A DNA stretch of 64,000 nt from NCBI GenBank assembly GCA_900074885.1, contig FJUW01000029.1:248001-312000 (forward strand), given 5' to 3'. Both the position numbers and the translations under genes were made by a program. Within the stretch, counting starts at the first letter, position 1. The number at the start of each line of letters is the position of its first letter. Shown here one piece after another: positions 14,028 to 24,936 of this stretch. The notes beneath the pieces were generated by a model that was given only the letters and a program-made list of their open reading frames with translations, searched no databases and was not told where the DNA came from. This DNA is from Rhynchosporium graminicola. Lineage: Eukaryota; Ascomycota; Leotiomycetes; Helotiales; Ploettnerulaceae.

Positions 14028-14195
14028 TATAAGGGGCGAGCCCTAGGATTAAGTACTAGCGATACTTATGCTTACTAAGCCTAGCGGCACCCGTATGTTT
14101 TCCCTCGGAGCTAGGCTAGAACCTGACTCTCTCCTGTATCGAACTTCTTAAATACTATACTTAACCATCTGCGTACGCGTTACTCACCCGTGATA
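14028..14195 (+). repeat. Right LTR of the nested non-autonomous element
   Basis: 168 bp, followed by AAAGT. Differences from the left copy are nearly all transitions. Confidence 0.88.
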
Positions 14196-14771
14196 AAAGT
14201 TAACTATCAGGATAAGAATTCGCTATAGACTAGAGGGAGAATATAATACTATAGTTCTCTACTCTAATATAGACTAGGCGAGTGATAAGGTCGACCGGAA
14301 AAGTATCTCTAGAAGCGTATTAGTATTCTATAATAGACTATTCTCTTAGTTAAGTAAGAAGTAGCGCTCTATTACTATATCGAGCTGCGAATCAGAATAT
14401 ATAGTACTTGCGAACTACGTAAAGTAAAGCTAATAGTTCGTATAAGTACTACGAGATCTAGGATACTCCTACTTTATTAGAGAAGACTCTATACTAATAT
14501 AGATATTCGGAGATAACTAAGGAGCAATTGCCTTAACTAAGAACGCTTACTTAAACGAACGCTCGAAGCATATCGATATCGCTTATCACTTTATACGCGA
14601 CTTAGCGGAAACTAAGAGCTTTAAAGTCGACTATATCCTAATAGTAGAAATAGTCGCTGATAGAATAATAAAGCCACTCGAACGAGTAGTATTTAAAAAG
14701 TTCAAAGGCTAAATAGGACTTATAGAGGACTTATAGGTAATAAGATAATCGTGATATACTCTGAGAGGGAG

Positions 14772-15006
14772 TATTAGAATAGTTAGTATTTAGTGTAGTA
14801 TTATATAGTAACCTAATCGGGACTAGAGCTAGTATATAGGCCCGGATATTAAAGAATATCCGGGATATATTATAGATAGAGAGTTATAACCTAAGTAGTT
14901 AAGTCACTTAATAAAGATAATAGTCTAACCTACTAGCGTCTAATTCCTCTGTGAATATTGCCCCTGTCCCTACAGGTATACAAGAAGAGGGATATTCCTT
15001 TTAATA
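14772..15006 (+). repeat. Right LTR of the Copia element
   Basis: 235 bp, the same length as the left LTR, followed by CTTAC at 15007-15011. In its first third it carries more T and A at the variable sites than the left copy. Confidence 0.92.
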
Positions 15007-16288
15007 CTTACTAATATAATTATTAATATAGATCAAAAAACAAAGTAGTCTTCTACGGCTAATATACTTAAAAACTTCCTTAATCTATAGCTTACTATAT
15101 TAGTAGTTATATCTACTTCCGATAGTAAGTCGTTTAAGAAGTATAGAAATATATTACTTCTTAGCGAAAGAGAGTTAACGTATATACAAAAGTGCCTACG
15201 AATCTTCGATATATTCGTTAAAACTACGATAAAATTATAAGCTAAGAAATATCCGACTATATATTATCTAGTTCCGGAAATCTATAAGATATATATTAAA
15301 CTAGAGACTATAAGAGATAGTCTAAACTCAATAAGTACTTCTTTATCTTTAATCTCTATAATATAATATACTAATATTTATAGGAACCTTTTACTTCAGC
15401 TATTAATAAAGGAATCGCTAAGCTCCGAAAGTATTATCTAGAGACTAGTATTACTAAGAATAATAAAGCTTTATATATAAGCTTAATTCTCGATCCTCGA
15501 ATTAAAATAGACATATTAAGTCTAGTAGGACTTAGTAACGGACTTATAAGCGATATTAAGCGAAAATTTTAAGAGTAATATAATTTATAAGTCTTCTTTA
15601 TATTATATATACTAAAATAAATACTAATTTAAATGTCTAAAGGTTCAGGCTAATATAGATCTCCCTATACCTAATAGGGAGATAATACCTATCGAAGACG
15701 AAGACGATATATATATAAACGAAGAAGAAGAAGAAATCGACGAATTAGAGTCTTATTTAGAAGAAAGAAGATCGAATATTAAAGTAAGTATATAACCTTT
15801 TTTATAATCTTTAATATATATATATATAAGATATTAATATAAGCTATAGATTAAGCCTTTAGACTATTAGGCTATTAATAGAGATAGATATCCGATATTA
15901 TCTTTATTAGTATAGAGATATTTACAAATTCCGGCTACTTCGGCGCCCTCGGAAAGATTCTTTAGTCTTAGAGCTTTAATTATTAATAAGCTAAGAAATA
16001 GACTATCTAAAGATACTTTTGAGGAGATTAGCTTATTAAAAAGCTAGGGTTTTATATTCGACTTAAAAGAAGAGGAGGAGGAGATAGAGCAGGCTAATAA
16101 TAGAGAAGATTTCTTTCTTATAAGTTAGATTAGAAGAGAATTATAATATATACCTTATTTCTTTATTAATTATATAAATACCTTTAATTAGTAAGATATA
16201 CTTTATTTTATTTATCTCTATATAGCTTATATAGCTAAGTATATAAGTATAATTAAGCCTAATCTAATCCTAATTATTAATTATAATC

Positions 16289-16372
16289 TAATCTAATCTA
16301 ATTAAAGGTCTAATTAACCTAATCAAATCTAATCTAATTATAATCGATTATAATCGATTATAATTAATTAGG
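16289..16372. repeat. Right-margin AT-rich direct repeat of the transposon block
   Basis: Partner of 3667-3750. It shows the same order of AATCTAATC units, an 'aaaggt' block and then the TAATCGATTA palindromes. The sequence leaves the AT-rich block immediately after it. Confidence 0.6.
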
Positions 16373-16378
16373 TTCATT

Positions 16379-17563
16379 ATTTTTTCTCATACTGATCATA
16401 CTGTTGCCCCACGCCCCCGCCCCCACATCCTCCGGCTTCACTCCTAACGTCTCGATGCGAGCACGTTCCAGTCAATATACGCAAAATCCTGGCATCCCTC
16501 TTGCCACGCTAGGAATTTAACTGTGCGGGGATAGGAGGACATGATTCCGAAAAGTCTATATGTACTTCGAGGCGCGTGGCCGGCTGCGTTCTTGAGACTG
16601 TAAGTAGATCAATGTACTGGTGATGTTCTCTAAGCAGGAAACCTACTCGCTTTCTCCGTGGGTCTGAGCCTGACAGGGCGTATATCAAGGGTCGATTCTA
16701 ACTAAAGTTCCCTGGAACATCCCCTGGAAACCCTCTGTGGACAGATTCAGACCTACGGAGAAAGCGAGTACCTTGGCTGTGACTTACCCTGGTTGCAACA
16801 CAAAATAGCTGGAAACGTCAACCCATATGCCAGCCTGAGTTTACGCGAAACATTCAAAGCATTTTACCTCTCTCCTCTGACCAAAACTGACGTTATAAAG
16901 AACGAATGTGCAAATTTCCTTGCTAGACACGCCATCCCAAGTTCCAACAGGGTAGCAAAACCACTTTCGAGTAATGCAGGGAGGAAGCCAAGATTCAAAT
17001 ACTGTGCTTTAACCAGTATATTAGTTCGGGAATTCACTATTCCTTCGTAAGGCCACAAGCCACGCACGCATCACATCACATAACATATCATACCAAAGGT
17101 CAGCTATAGAGCTTTTTTTGTCTAAGTATATCAAGTTATAGAGATGATCAAGGGTGAATAACAGAACTTTTGTATCGTTGTAACCACTTGTTAAATTAAA
17201 TAGTGCCCAGGAAGTGATATTCATGCTTGATACATGGTTGAACTCAGGTGCCTCGTACCTGGAGGCCTCATGGCGAACTTCTCAATTCCTTGTACACATT
17301 TCCGAACAGGAGGGAAGTTTCAATCGCAGAGGACCTCGTCTATGATCTCATACACGTAGAGTGGGCATTATGTAATACCCAAATTTAAGCTATCACTCTG
17401 CTAAATAGGCATATAAAAAGCTTAATCGCTACGAACTTGACAGAATAATTGTGTAAACGCATGTAAAATGAATGATATTCCCTGTTTAAGACGACGCAGC
17501 TTCGTTGTCCTAGCAAAAAAAATCTAACCTAAGGTCACATTTGACTCCCTCCTATTTTACGAA
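16379..17563. other. Spacer downstream of the terpene synthase
   Basis: I see no supported gene. It contains one MITE-like copy (16645-16769). The small frames between 16793 and 17224 overlap on both strands and show no protein family signature. Confidence 0.55.
16645..16769. repeat. MITE-like inverted-repeat element, copy 6
   Basis: A 125 bp unit from ACTCGCTTTCTCCGTGGG to CTACGGAGAAAGCGAGT. The flanking bases are ACCT on both sides, a possible target duplication. Its interior matches the copy at 24825 ('acatcaagggtc'). Confidence 0.78.
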
Positions 17564-20125
17564 TCATAGACGCAAAAGCTCCGCCAGTATCTTCAGGTGA
17601 GTGTTCTCGCCGCAAGCCTTCTCGAGCCTCGCAATCTCGCCGCAAATCTCCTCGTAGAGGGATTCGAGTACGGCAGCAGTAAACTCAAGACTTCCAGCTT
17701 CTTTGAAGTGCTCCAGCATAAGAACCTTCTGTTCATAGGTCATTTTGCCGTTAGTTCGGCGAGTTGAAAGAATGTTTGAAATCTGGACATTTTCTATTTC
17801 CGCCTGCAGAAGGTGCAAAAGTGGCAAGGAATACTTTCCCTCGTCCAAATCTTCGCAGAATCCCTTTTGGCTTGTATACTGTTTCTCGTCAGAGGATGCA
17901 ACAAAATGATGTCTCATAAATTACCTCGGATGATTTGAGATTTTGATAATCATCTCTGATCTGAAAATAACGACCCAACAGAATCGACAAAGTGTCCAGA
18001 TTGGTGTCCTTATTCACAGTTGCATTCGCAGACATGAGGAGGGACAGCAGTTGGAACAACGCTCCAGTTTCTAAAATTGGTAAGCGCAAAAGTCTGAAAG
18101 CAAATGGGTCCACAAATCTTACTACTGTCAATCATCTGAAGATACTGCGGCATAGAAGGTTGCGTGGCATTGAAGCTCCAATGCAAGTCATAACTCTGCC
18201 CAACAAATAACACCAACAGCTTTTCTTTTTCATGGTCAGAGTCAGTTTGAGGGTCTCTAGATGAGAAGACCAACCGATGACAAAGCCTAAAGCTGAAGAC
18301 TCTGGGAAAGTGCGAACAAGGTCCAACGCCCTGATGATACAATAGCTTGAAGAATTTATTGTCTGCGCGGGGCCGAAAATGGTATGCGTCGATGGTCTGC
18401 CCCTTCGAAGGGGAGATGAATCTTGGAAGTCATCAAGTCTGTTTATATACGTGTTATGTTCCTTCCATTCTAGGATACCAAGCAAGTACTTACAACAGAG
18501 ACGCATTGTGAAGGAGCTGTGCAACTGCCTTGACTTTTTCTAACAGGAGTGGAGGTACTTTGACCCATTGATTCAAAGCATCAATGAATTGTTCTCGGAC
18601 ATTCTTTGAGGGCAGCGAGCACAGGTAATCGAAGGGAGCTAGGACCACCTATGTAGTAAAGTCATTAGACGGATCCCACAGACGGCATAGAATGTCTTTT
18701 ACTTGCCTCAGTACCAAGAGCTGGGAGATTTTCTTCAGGAATGATGCCGAAAATACTCAGACACTCAGCCCGCAAAGATGGTGCGGGACTGGAGAAACTG
18801 CTGTGAGGCGAATTTTGGGTCTGATTGAGACCGATTCGAGACTCTTGGGTACTGATACTAGACGCAGACGAGTCGTCGTATGTGACTCTCTTTGGGGAAT
18901 GTGTGGCTGATTCGTGGCTAATGTTAGAGTCATTGATGTTTGGAATACCGTTTTGCATCCATTCCAACTGAGCTCTGTTGAAAGAGGCAGTTGGATTGTA
19001 TCTTGGGCACGCCAAACTCCAGGCCACATTCCCGGAAATGCTATACTGCATTGCCTCGATATATTTACGGAGATCAATCGATAGGCTCTGGTTGTCTTTG
19101 TTTTCGCGGACGATTTGGATATATTTTGCGACCCAATCCTTGATCATCTTACGACACAGTATCTTAGCATCCTCATCACTGATATTGTACTCGCGCATCA
19201 GCACCCAAATAGCATTGACCACATGAGTGTGACCATTGCGATCTGCCGCTTGCTTTTCTTTTTCCCACGAATAAAGGTCGTTTTGTAAGCCGACTGCGAT
19301 CCATGCCGGCCGCATGAGTTCTCGGCAGATCTCTGTCTCCTCTTCTGGAATAACGATGCCCATACCAAAGGTAACGACACCGTACCAAAACCTGCCTGTT
19401 GTAAGCATACTTCTACATTCATCGGACTTGAATCTTATTACATTTCCCCAACATCCATGATTCGATACGGAAGATAGTCATCCAATTTGGTAAAGACGGT
19501 ATGATGTTGGCGACTGGACCCAACTTCAACAAATTTGGCCCAAGCTTTCATCGTGATAAGAGCGCATTTTGGGTCAATGGCAATCATCTCGTTAAGTAAC
19601 TGCGCCTGGATCTTCTTTTTGTTCATCCGTTTTGTATTGGGGTCATTTATGTTTATTGTGCCTCTGAGAGAACCCTCATGAAACGCTTCCATCATGTCGT
19701 CATTTTCGACCTCACCCTGTGAGTCGCGTCAGTAATAGAATTCGTGTACGCTCTAATTGGTAAGACCGACTTCTCTCTGAGAGACATTGTCTGTAACATC
19801 TAAGTGAGAGTTAGTAGTTGAAGCCGCCGAAGAATATATGGGACTCACCATCATGCAAGAATGCAAATTCGTTCGCATATGCAACAATCTCAAGACGCTC
19901 GGGGATACATTCTGGTACAGCAACACTCATGAAACTGAAGCGAGGGCCCAAAGTCCCTCGGTATCCAGTCACTGGGCTGATAAATTTCGTCCAGTCTTCG
20001 TGTGCACGAATGGCACCTCGATCTTCGAAATAGGTATAGTTGTGTTGACGAAGGTCGATCCCTTCACAGAGTCCTTCGCTGTCCCATGTCGCATTGTCGA
20101 TAACTGTAGAGTACTGGTAGTCCAT
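17564..20125 (-). CDS. Chimeric terpene cyclase-prenyltransferase (di- or sesterterpene synthase)
   Basis: Bifunctional enzyme expected to build a C20 or C25 prenyl diphosphate in its C-terminal half and cyclise it in its N-terminal class I cyclase half. Splicing nine exons gives one open frame of about 715 residues, normal for fungal chimeras. The start is the ATG at 20123-20125 ([14 protein letters not shown]). The cyclase Asp-rich motif is DDVTD (residues 92-96, completed across the intron at 19800-19848). The metal-binding NSE motif is NDLYSWEKE (231-239). A variable linker rich in Ser, Asn and Pro follows (about 300-420). The prenyltransferase half begins near APFDYL (~426), with DDFQD (476-480) and DDYQN (602-606) as the two Asp-rich motifs. 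Two introns are unusual: the cyclase-prenyltransferase junction (18649-18706) reads best with a GC donor (GCAAGT), and the one at 18225-18274 has an AAG acceptor. All catalytic motifs are intact. It is the core gene of the cluster. Product and cyclisation type are unknown. Confidence 0.93.
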
Positions 20126-20824
20126 GTTGTGAAAATATGAAGCCGACAGCCAGGTATGAAAATAGAAACAAGATATGAACAGCGAGTGCTTCAAGCAGAT
20201 TCACCAATTTATTCATGCCGGTTGACAAAGAACAGTGTACTCGGGCTTATATGCACGGAGGCACAGTTCATAAGTACCTTACTATGTCCCTTATCGTGTC
20301 GACCAGTGGGTCCTTGGGCACATCACAGCTTCCTTTCTCAAGGAAGTACTTCGTACCAAATTATGCCCTTTAACCCCCAGTCTCAAATATTACCTATCCG
20401 AGAAGGGGCTTCAACCAAAAGACCACCACAAGCGACATGATATACGAGTAATGTCGTTCATCCACCGCGCAGTGAGATTATCAACTCCCATTAGACTTTC
20501 AACGACTTCAAGTATAATTTGAGACCTGTATGTTAAAATACGATGAAACACTTGGTAAAGGTGTTAAATAATGATCAAATTGTAATCAATTTATTATTAT
20601 AGTGGGTTCTACTACAGTAGAGGCTCGTTTTAAGAATATTCGACCTAAGCACAACTCGGATACATCCCTCCGCACCAAGACTGATTCTTTAGCTTTTTAT
20701 AAACGCATCTCTAATTTAAGAATATCCATTTATTTGGTAGTACAGTAGGGATACATATGCTTATTCAGTAGCTTACACGTGCAAAACACCCAGTTCGGAG
20801 TGGGTGAGTCAAGCGCAAAGTCAT

Positions 20825-21060
20825 CTACAACACCTCGGAACACTCCTAAATTTGAGCTCAATCAGCGCTACGAGATAACCGAGTCGGATGGCCCCTCGAA
20901 GTATTACTCAGGCAGAATGGTCATCTTGTTAGGCTGTCGAATATGTGCAAAGTGTTCTAAGCTATCAATCAGTACCCGAGCAGGCTTAAAATCAGGAGGC
21001 AAATCCATAAATTTTTCTGAGTCAGTCAAACATCTTCTTTGCCACCCGGAATGAGACTCT
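20825..21060 (-). pseudogene. Decayed coding-like fragment of unknown family
   Basis: The minus strand reads a protein-like stretch, EKFMDLPPDFKPARVLIDSL then EHFAHIRQPNKMTILPE, followed by a stop and YFEGPSDSVIS. An earlier part in another frame reads FGACEMIYTRIYERS (~21100-21060). Frameshifts and stops such as TAA and TAG at positions compatible with RIP of Gln or Trp codons suggest a dead gene. I do not recognise the family, and no intact version is in the window. Confidence 0.3.
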
Positions 21061-23057
21061 GGAACGCTCATAGATCCGCGTGTAGATCATCTCACAGGCG
21101 CCGAATTTATCAAGTTGAGTTGCCGTCTTTTTGCCGAGCCATCATGCTCTCTAAAAATCAATCACAGGTATACCCACGCCGAAGCGCATGACAAAGCCCA
21201 CTTCTCGAGTGGAACTCGAATGCGCTGTTGATCCATCAATGCTAGAGCCTGGTGGCGGCTGGATCACAGATTAAATTGCACTTCAAAACAAACTAGCTGG
21301 CGCTAAGTACAATACGCTTTACTGACTCGCCTTACACCTTGGCACCATTTATAAAACTGAACGGCTCAGTTGGATAAACAGCTTTGCTAAGAATCCAGGG
21401 TGTCCGGCCTATAATTGTACATTATTTGGAAACCATTATTATGTCATGAGGCGACAAGGCACACCCATGTCGCACCTAGAGATGTGCATGCTGCTCTTCC
21501 TCGCTTAACAATTGAGCAAAAAAATATGCTTAGAGGCGCGAAATGTGATTATTTACATCGAAATTAGCCTTAAATCAAATCTAAAGCGTCTATTAAAATC
21601 GCAACAGTCTCGCCTGGATTTATCGTACCTATGAATAATTAGTTGAATCGCTTAGAAACTCGATGTTATACAAGTGTTTGTAGGTAGAAACAAACGCTAC
21701 TTGGTGAAAACTCGCTTATTTCAAGTACGGCAAGTGGCTTGACTGCCTAATCCGGAATTGAAATCTACCTAGGTGTAGATGCACAGCCGCCTTGTAACAG
21801 AACAATCGTATTGTTTTGATTTGCACCTTGTACGACTTATGTAGCATGATGAGGCTTTTATTAATGTCTAATAAATAGTTGAGGGTGACTGTAAGGAAGC
21901 CGAAGAACTATTTTCGCATAAGTGTGCAAAGCCACTTACTCGTACACGTAGATGTAACATAAGAAGAGAGCGGTCTGTGAGTGTTATGCTGGGGTCTAGG
22001 TACGAGGTTAACAGATACTTAGTACGTGTGGGTGTGGACAGTAGGTCTCGCTCTCCCCCTTGTGTTATTCTTTGGCATAAAAAGGGCAACATATATTACT
22101 GCCCCCCCCCCAAGTAGAATGCCGATACATTTGCTCAGAATTACTATCCGCTTCCAGCTCCTCACTTCCGAACTATCGGTGTATTTAGGATGTCCGAAGA
22201 TTTGACATGTCCGGTTGACTGAATGCCTTGGAATGCTATGGGGCTCAGACCGGGCTTGCAGCCGCCCAGCTACCATGGTAATAATTTTGAAGCCTTGCTT
22301 GAGATAAACGCACCCCAAAATATTAAATTTGCAAGAATTTTTGATAACAATTCATCATGGCATCATGTTATGACTCTTCGCTGAAAATGGCTCTATGGTA
22401 TTGATTTCAACACCTCCGATATCTTCATCTCCTCCTTGTGCTCTTCTACCTGACCTGTACCAACTCGCTCTCCCCTCCTAAGATGACACAGCCTCCACCG
22501 CATGCTCCATTGTGGCGATACGAGGAAGCCTCGCCAATCTATTTTAGTAGCAACTAAGTAAGAGCGTCAGCGATAGCCGAGACCTCCCTCAGGCAACCGG
22601 ACATTTCAAGCACACCGGCTCCGACAATTATGCCCCCTAAGCATAAGATCTACTTCATCTAATTGGTTATCTTAGACGTCTTAAATCACAATAAGCCCGA
22701 AATGAGCCTTGATAAGCTACGAAAGTCATAGTTTAACCAAAAATCGTACTAGATCTGAAAGGGCTCACATGATACCGGGTGGAAATAATATATATCCACC
22801 ATCTGCATAAAACATCCAAAAAATGGACTTCTTGGTCGTTAAATAAAAGAATAGCCGTACTACCTATCAAGGGAGGGCGAGACCACTGTCAAGCCCCGTC
22901 CATATTCCATAAATCACTAGAAGCTTTTGCAAGTATAGCACTTGCAAGCATTTATTTCTTTGTCATAACAGCGGACAACATGTCGGATAGTACGAAGTAT
23001 GTCCAGGGTAGTGCCACTCCTTGCTCACAATCAAGTCTAAGTAAAGTTCGTAAGAAC

Positions 23058-23139
23058 AGCGGTTCGGGCGGCCCGAAACCTACGGTCGATCAGGGTCAGC
23101 ACTATAGATGTATCTCCTGCGGGGAGAGCGGAGCGGAGA
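23058..23139. repeat. Duplicated ~82 bp sequence, copy A
   Basis: Matches 23740-23821 in direct orientation. Shared blocks include 'gtcgatca.g.tcagcacta', 'tgtatctcctgc' and 'gagagcggagcgg'. No function recognised. Confidence 0.7.
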
Positions 23140-23372
23140 GCGGACTGGCACTGGAAAGGGGTTTCAGGTGGGTCGTGTCCACCGTTGTGAATCGGCAACT
23201 AATGTCTTAAACTGAATAGTGCTGTACATAGAGATTTGCTTCATAAGTTTCGTGTGTAGACATACTATTGCCCCCAGGTTCAATTCCTAGTGCGGCAAGG
23301 GAAGTGCCAGGATTTTTTGTATCTACACTGGACCGTGCCAGCCTTGATACGCTAGGAATTCATTGAGGGGTC

Positions 23373-23485
23373 ACTCGGTTTCTCCAGAAGTCTGAGTTAT
23401 CCACTATAGATTTGCAGGGAGTTTTTGGTGTTTTTGCCCTTGTAAATCCAAAGTGGATAGGTTCAAACTTCTGGAGAAACCGAGT
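23373..23485. repeat. MITE-like inverted-repeat element, copy 7
   Basis: A 113 bp unit from ACTCGGTTTCTCCAGAAG to CTTCTGGAGAAACCGAGT, a near-perfect 18 bp terminal inverted repeat. The interior is almost the same as the copy at 35487 (gcagggagtttttggtg). Confidence 0.85.
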
Positions 23486-23739
23486 AGTAGTGCTGGAGGA
23501 GACCCACTCGGAACTCCCTTCTGTACGACAGCTCCTCAGCATATCGCTTATGTCTGGAAGCGGTCGCCAAAGTTTATCGGTATGTCGCCCATGACTTATG
23601 ACGCGAAGTCACGTATAAAGGAAACTGACTCATGGCGCAAAGTTATGTACTTATTTTGGAATGTCGCTTGGTACAGCCCACGCCACGTCAAGGGACCCTC
23701 CCGGAAGATGGATGAAGTTCAAATTAAGGTTCGATTGGC

Positions 23740-23821
23740 TAGCGGCTCGGGCAGCCCGAGCACTACCGTCGATCAAGATCAGCACTAGAGGGTGTATCTC
23801 CTGCAGCGGAGAGCGGAGCGG
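23740..23821. repeat. Duplicated ~82 bp sequence, copy B
   Basis: Partner of 23058-23139, with scattered substitutions and one short indel. Confidence 0.7.
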
Positions 23822-24824
23822 CACGCCGCGATACGAAACTTTATGTGCACATCGCCCATGACTCTCTCTTTTACGGGGACGTACGGCTCGGTTAAAAACG
23901 TGTCGGCGTAGTTAAGCGAAGCGCAACTGTGTCGAGACTAGGGTTGGTCAAGTAAATTTTGTGGAGATGCTGAAAATTATCTTGGCGTTCTACAGGTGCT
24001 TAAGATATAAATCTATAATAATCGATAAAGGTGGCCTATCACTCTGGCCAAGTTGTTGTCAGCCAATCAGGGGCTATAATTCCGCGAAGCGCGAAGCGCA
24101 ACATAAGGCAAACCGACTATTATTCAGAACTGACGAAATTTCAATCCTCAGAAATAAACCTAGGTACTAATACCGAAGCCACCTGCACTAAGTACTGTCC
24201 AAGCCACTGAGTAGCGTTTAGATCCGCAAGCCGTTTCATTAAGTTATACTGAGCTTAACTCTTGTTTGCCCCCAGATAATCACGTTAAGTTAGGTTTTTA
24301 TGCATTAGTCTAAGATAAAAGATTTATTTTAAGCTTAAGTATAGAGAAGAATTATAGAGAAGAATCGAAGAAACTTGGCATGATTTCTTGCGGTATTTGT
24401 TTCTTCCGAGATGGCCCGACCCTATTCGAGGCCGTGTCCACAAGAATATCTAGGCGAGCTCGGTTGAGTAGGTAGCCGGGCAACTCGGATACTCTGTGAC
24501 CTGGGTGAGGTGGAAAATAGTAGGCAAGCACGTGGGCCACTGGCTAGTACCTGTCAGCCTACTCCACGCATATTGTAGGCGACACTACCGGTACACCTAA
24601 TGCGCGCTTTCACGAGAACTTGGCCTAAATCGAATTATCTTGATATCAGATTCTTTCGAGCGTGCAAAGTAATGATATACGCTTTATAGCAATACTTCTG
24701 CTTTAAGTAGCCGAACTAGCCCGAGAGCCTTATGAGCATTTACAGTCGGTAGGCGGAAGACAGGCGAAGACTTCGTCCCATTTCAAGCGTGTGGCACGGT
24801 GTTTTTCAAAAGTGTTGTCTCGAT

Positions 24825-24936
24825 ACTTGGTTTCTCCGAGTGTCTGAACCTGATAAGGCTGACATCAAGGGTCTATTCTATTCAAACCCCCTGCAAAGCT
24901 ACTGTGCACAGGTTCAAGCTTCTGGAGAAACCAGAC
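24825..24936. repeat. MITE-like inverted-repeat element, copy 8
   Basis: From ACTTGGTTTCTCC to GGAGAAACCAGAC. The interior 'gacatcaagggtc.attct' matches the copy at 16645. Confidence 0.75.

Larger units (their letters stand above)
11066..14195 (+). mobile_element. Small non-autonomous LTR element nested in the Copia element
   Basis: It is bounded by two 168 bp LTRs (11066-11233 and 14028-14195) and the 5 bp target duplication AAAGT at 11061-11065 and 14196-14200. The LTRs begin TATAAGGGGCGAGCCC and end in ATA. A purine-rich tract (CGGGAGGAGGGGAG) precedes the right LTR. The 2.8 kb interior has no recognisable gag, protease, integrase or RT, and a large part is a ~180 bp tandem array. This matches the structure of a LARD- or TRIM-like non-autonomous element. 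Its insertion lies between the RT and RNase H remnants of the Copia element, so it arrived last. The orientation is taken from the polypurine tract. Confidence 0.85.
5869..15006 (+). mobile_element. Copia-type LTR retrotransposon (Ty1/Copia), RIP-inactivated and itself interrupted
   Basis: Two 235 bp LTRs (5869-6103 and 14772-15006) bound the element, with the 5 bp duplication CTTAC at 5864-5868 and 15007-15011. Each LTR runs from TATTAGAATAG to CAATA or TAATA, consistent with ancestral TG..CA ends after RIP. A purine-rich tract (CTGAGAGGGAG) precedes the right LTR. Decayed plus-strand domains follow in Copia order: a zinc-knuckle trace (FCYRSSDYYIANC, ~7516-7566), the pre-integrase stretch DNILFIPKLSINLISIKK (~8065-8118), an integrase core (NYYFLIIIDIYSRRD, ~8625-8690), reverse transcriptase (YKARLVARGF at 10231-10260; YIDDII at 10618-10635) and RNase H (ending SKHIDIAYHFIRD, ~14560). 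Integrase before RT separates Copia from Gypsy. Stops occur throughout, so it cannot encode protein. RNase H is split from RT by the element at 11066-14195. Confidence 0.92.
3636..16378 (+). mobile_element. RIP-damaged hAT-type DNA transposon, split by a nested retrotransposon
   Basis: The outer element of the nest, in two parts: about 3636-5868 and 15007-16378. Decayed plus-strand coding sequence identifies it. Around 5101-5157 a frame reads LTLDA*TAINQDSYLGITI. At 5525-5566 it reads HMLNLVVQDILKNI, a usual hAT transposase stretch. At about 15916-16060 it reads RYLQIPATSAPSERFFS followed by LRNRLSK, which is the C-terminal hAT dimerisation domain. Stops such as TAG where Trp is expected fit RIP of TGG. 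Several short GTAAGT..TAG gaps (for example near 4465-4530 and 4930-4980) suggest the ancestral gene had introns. Both margins carry a similar AATCTAATC-rich repeat, but a clean terminal inverted repeat or 8 bp target duplication could not be fixed, so the outer limits are approximate. Not functional. Confidence 0.75.

Noticed and set aside
20618..20757. Possible pogo/Fot1-type element ends (ACAGTAG near both sides)
   Set aside because: The inverted match is short and imperfect and no transposase remains, so it is mentioned only as spacer content.
22779..23210. 143-codon plus-strand frame
   Set aside because: It runs into the duplicated 82 bp sequence and its composition changes midway; no domain seen.
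23260..23335. tRNA-like B-box (GGTTCAATTCC)
   Set aside because: No matching A-box, acceptor stem or anticodon stem could be folded around it.
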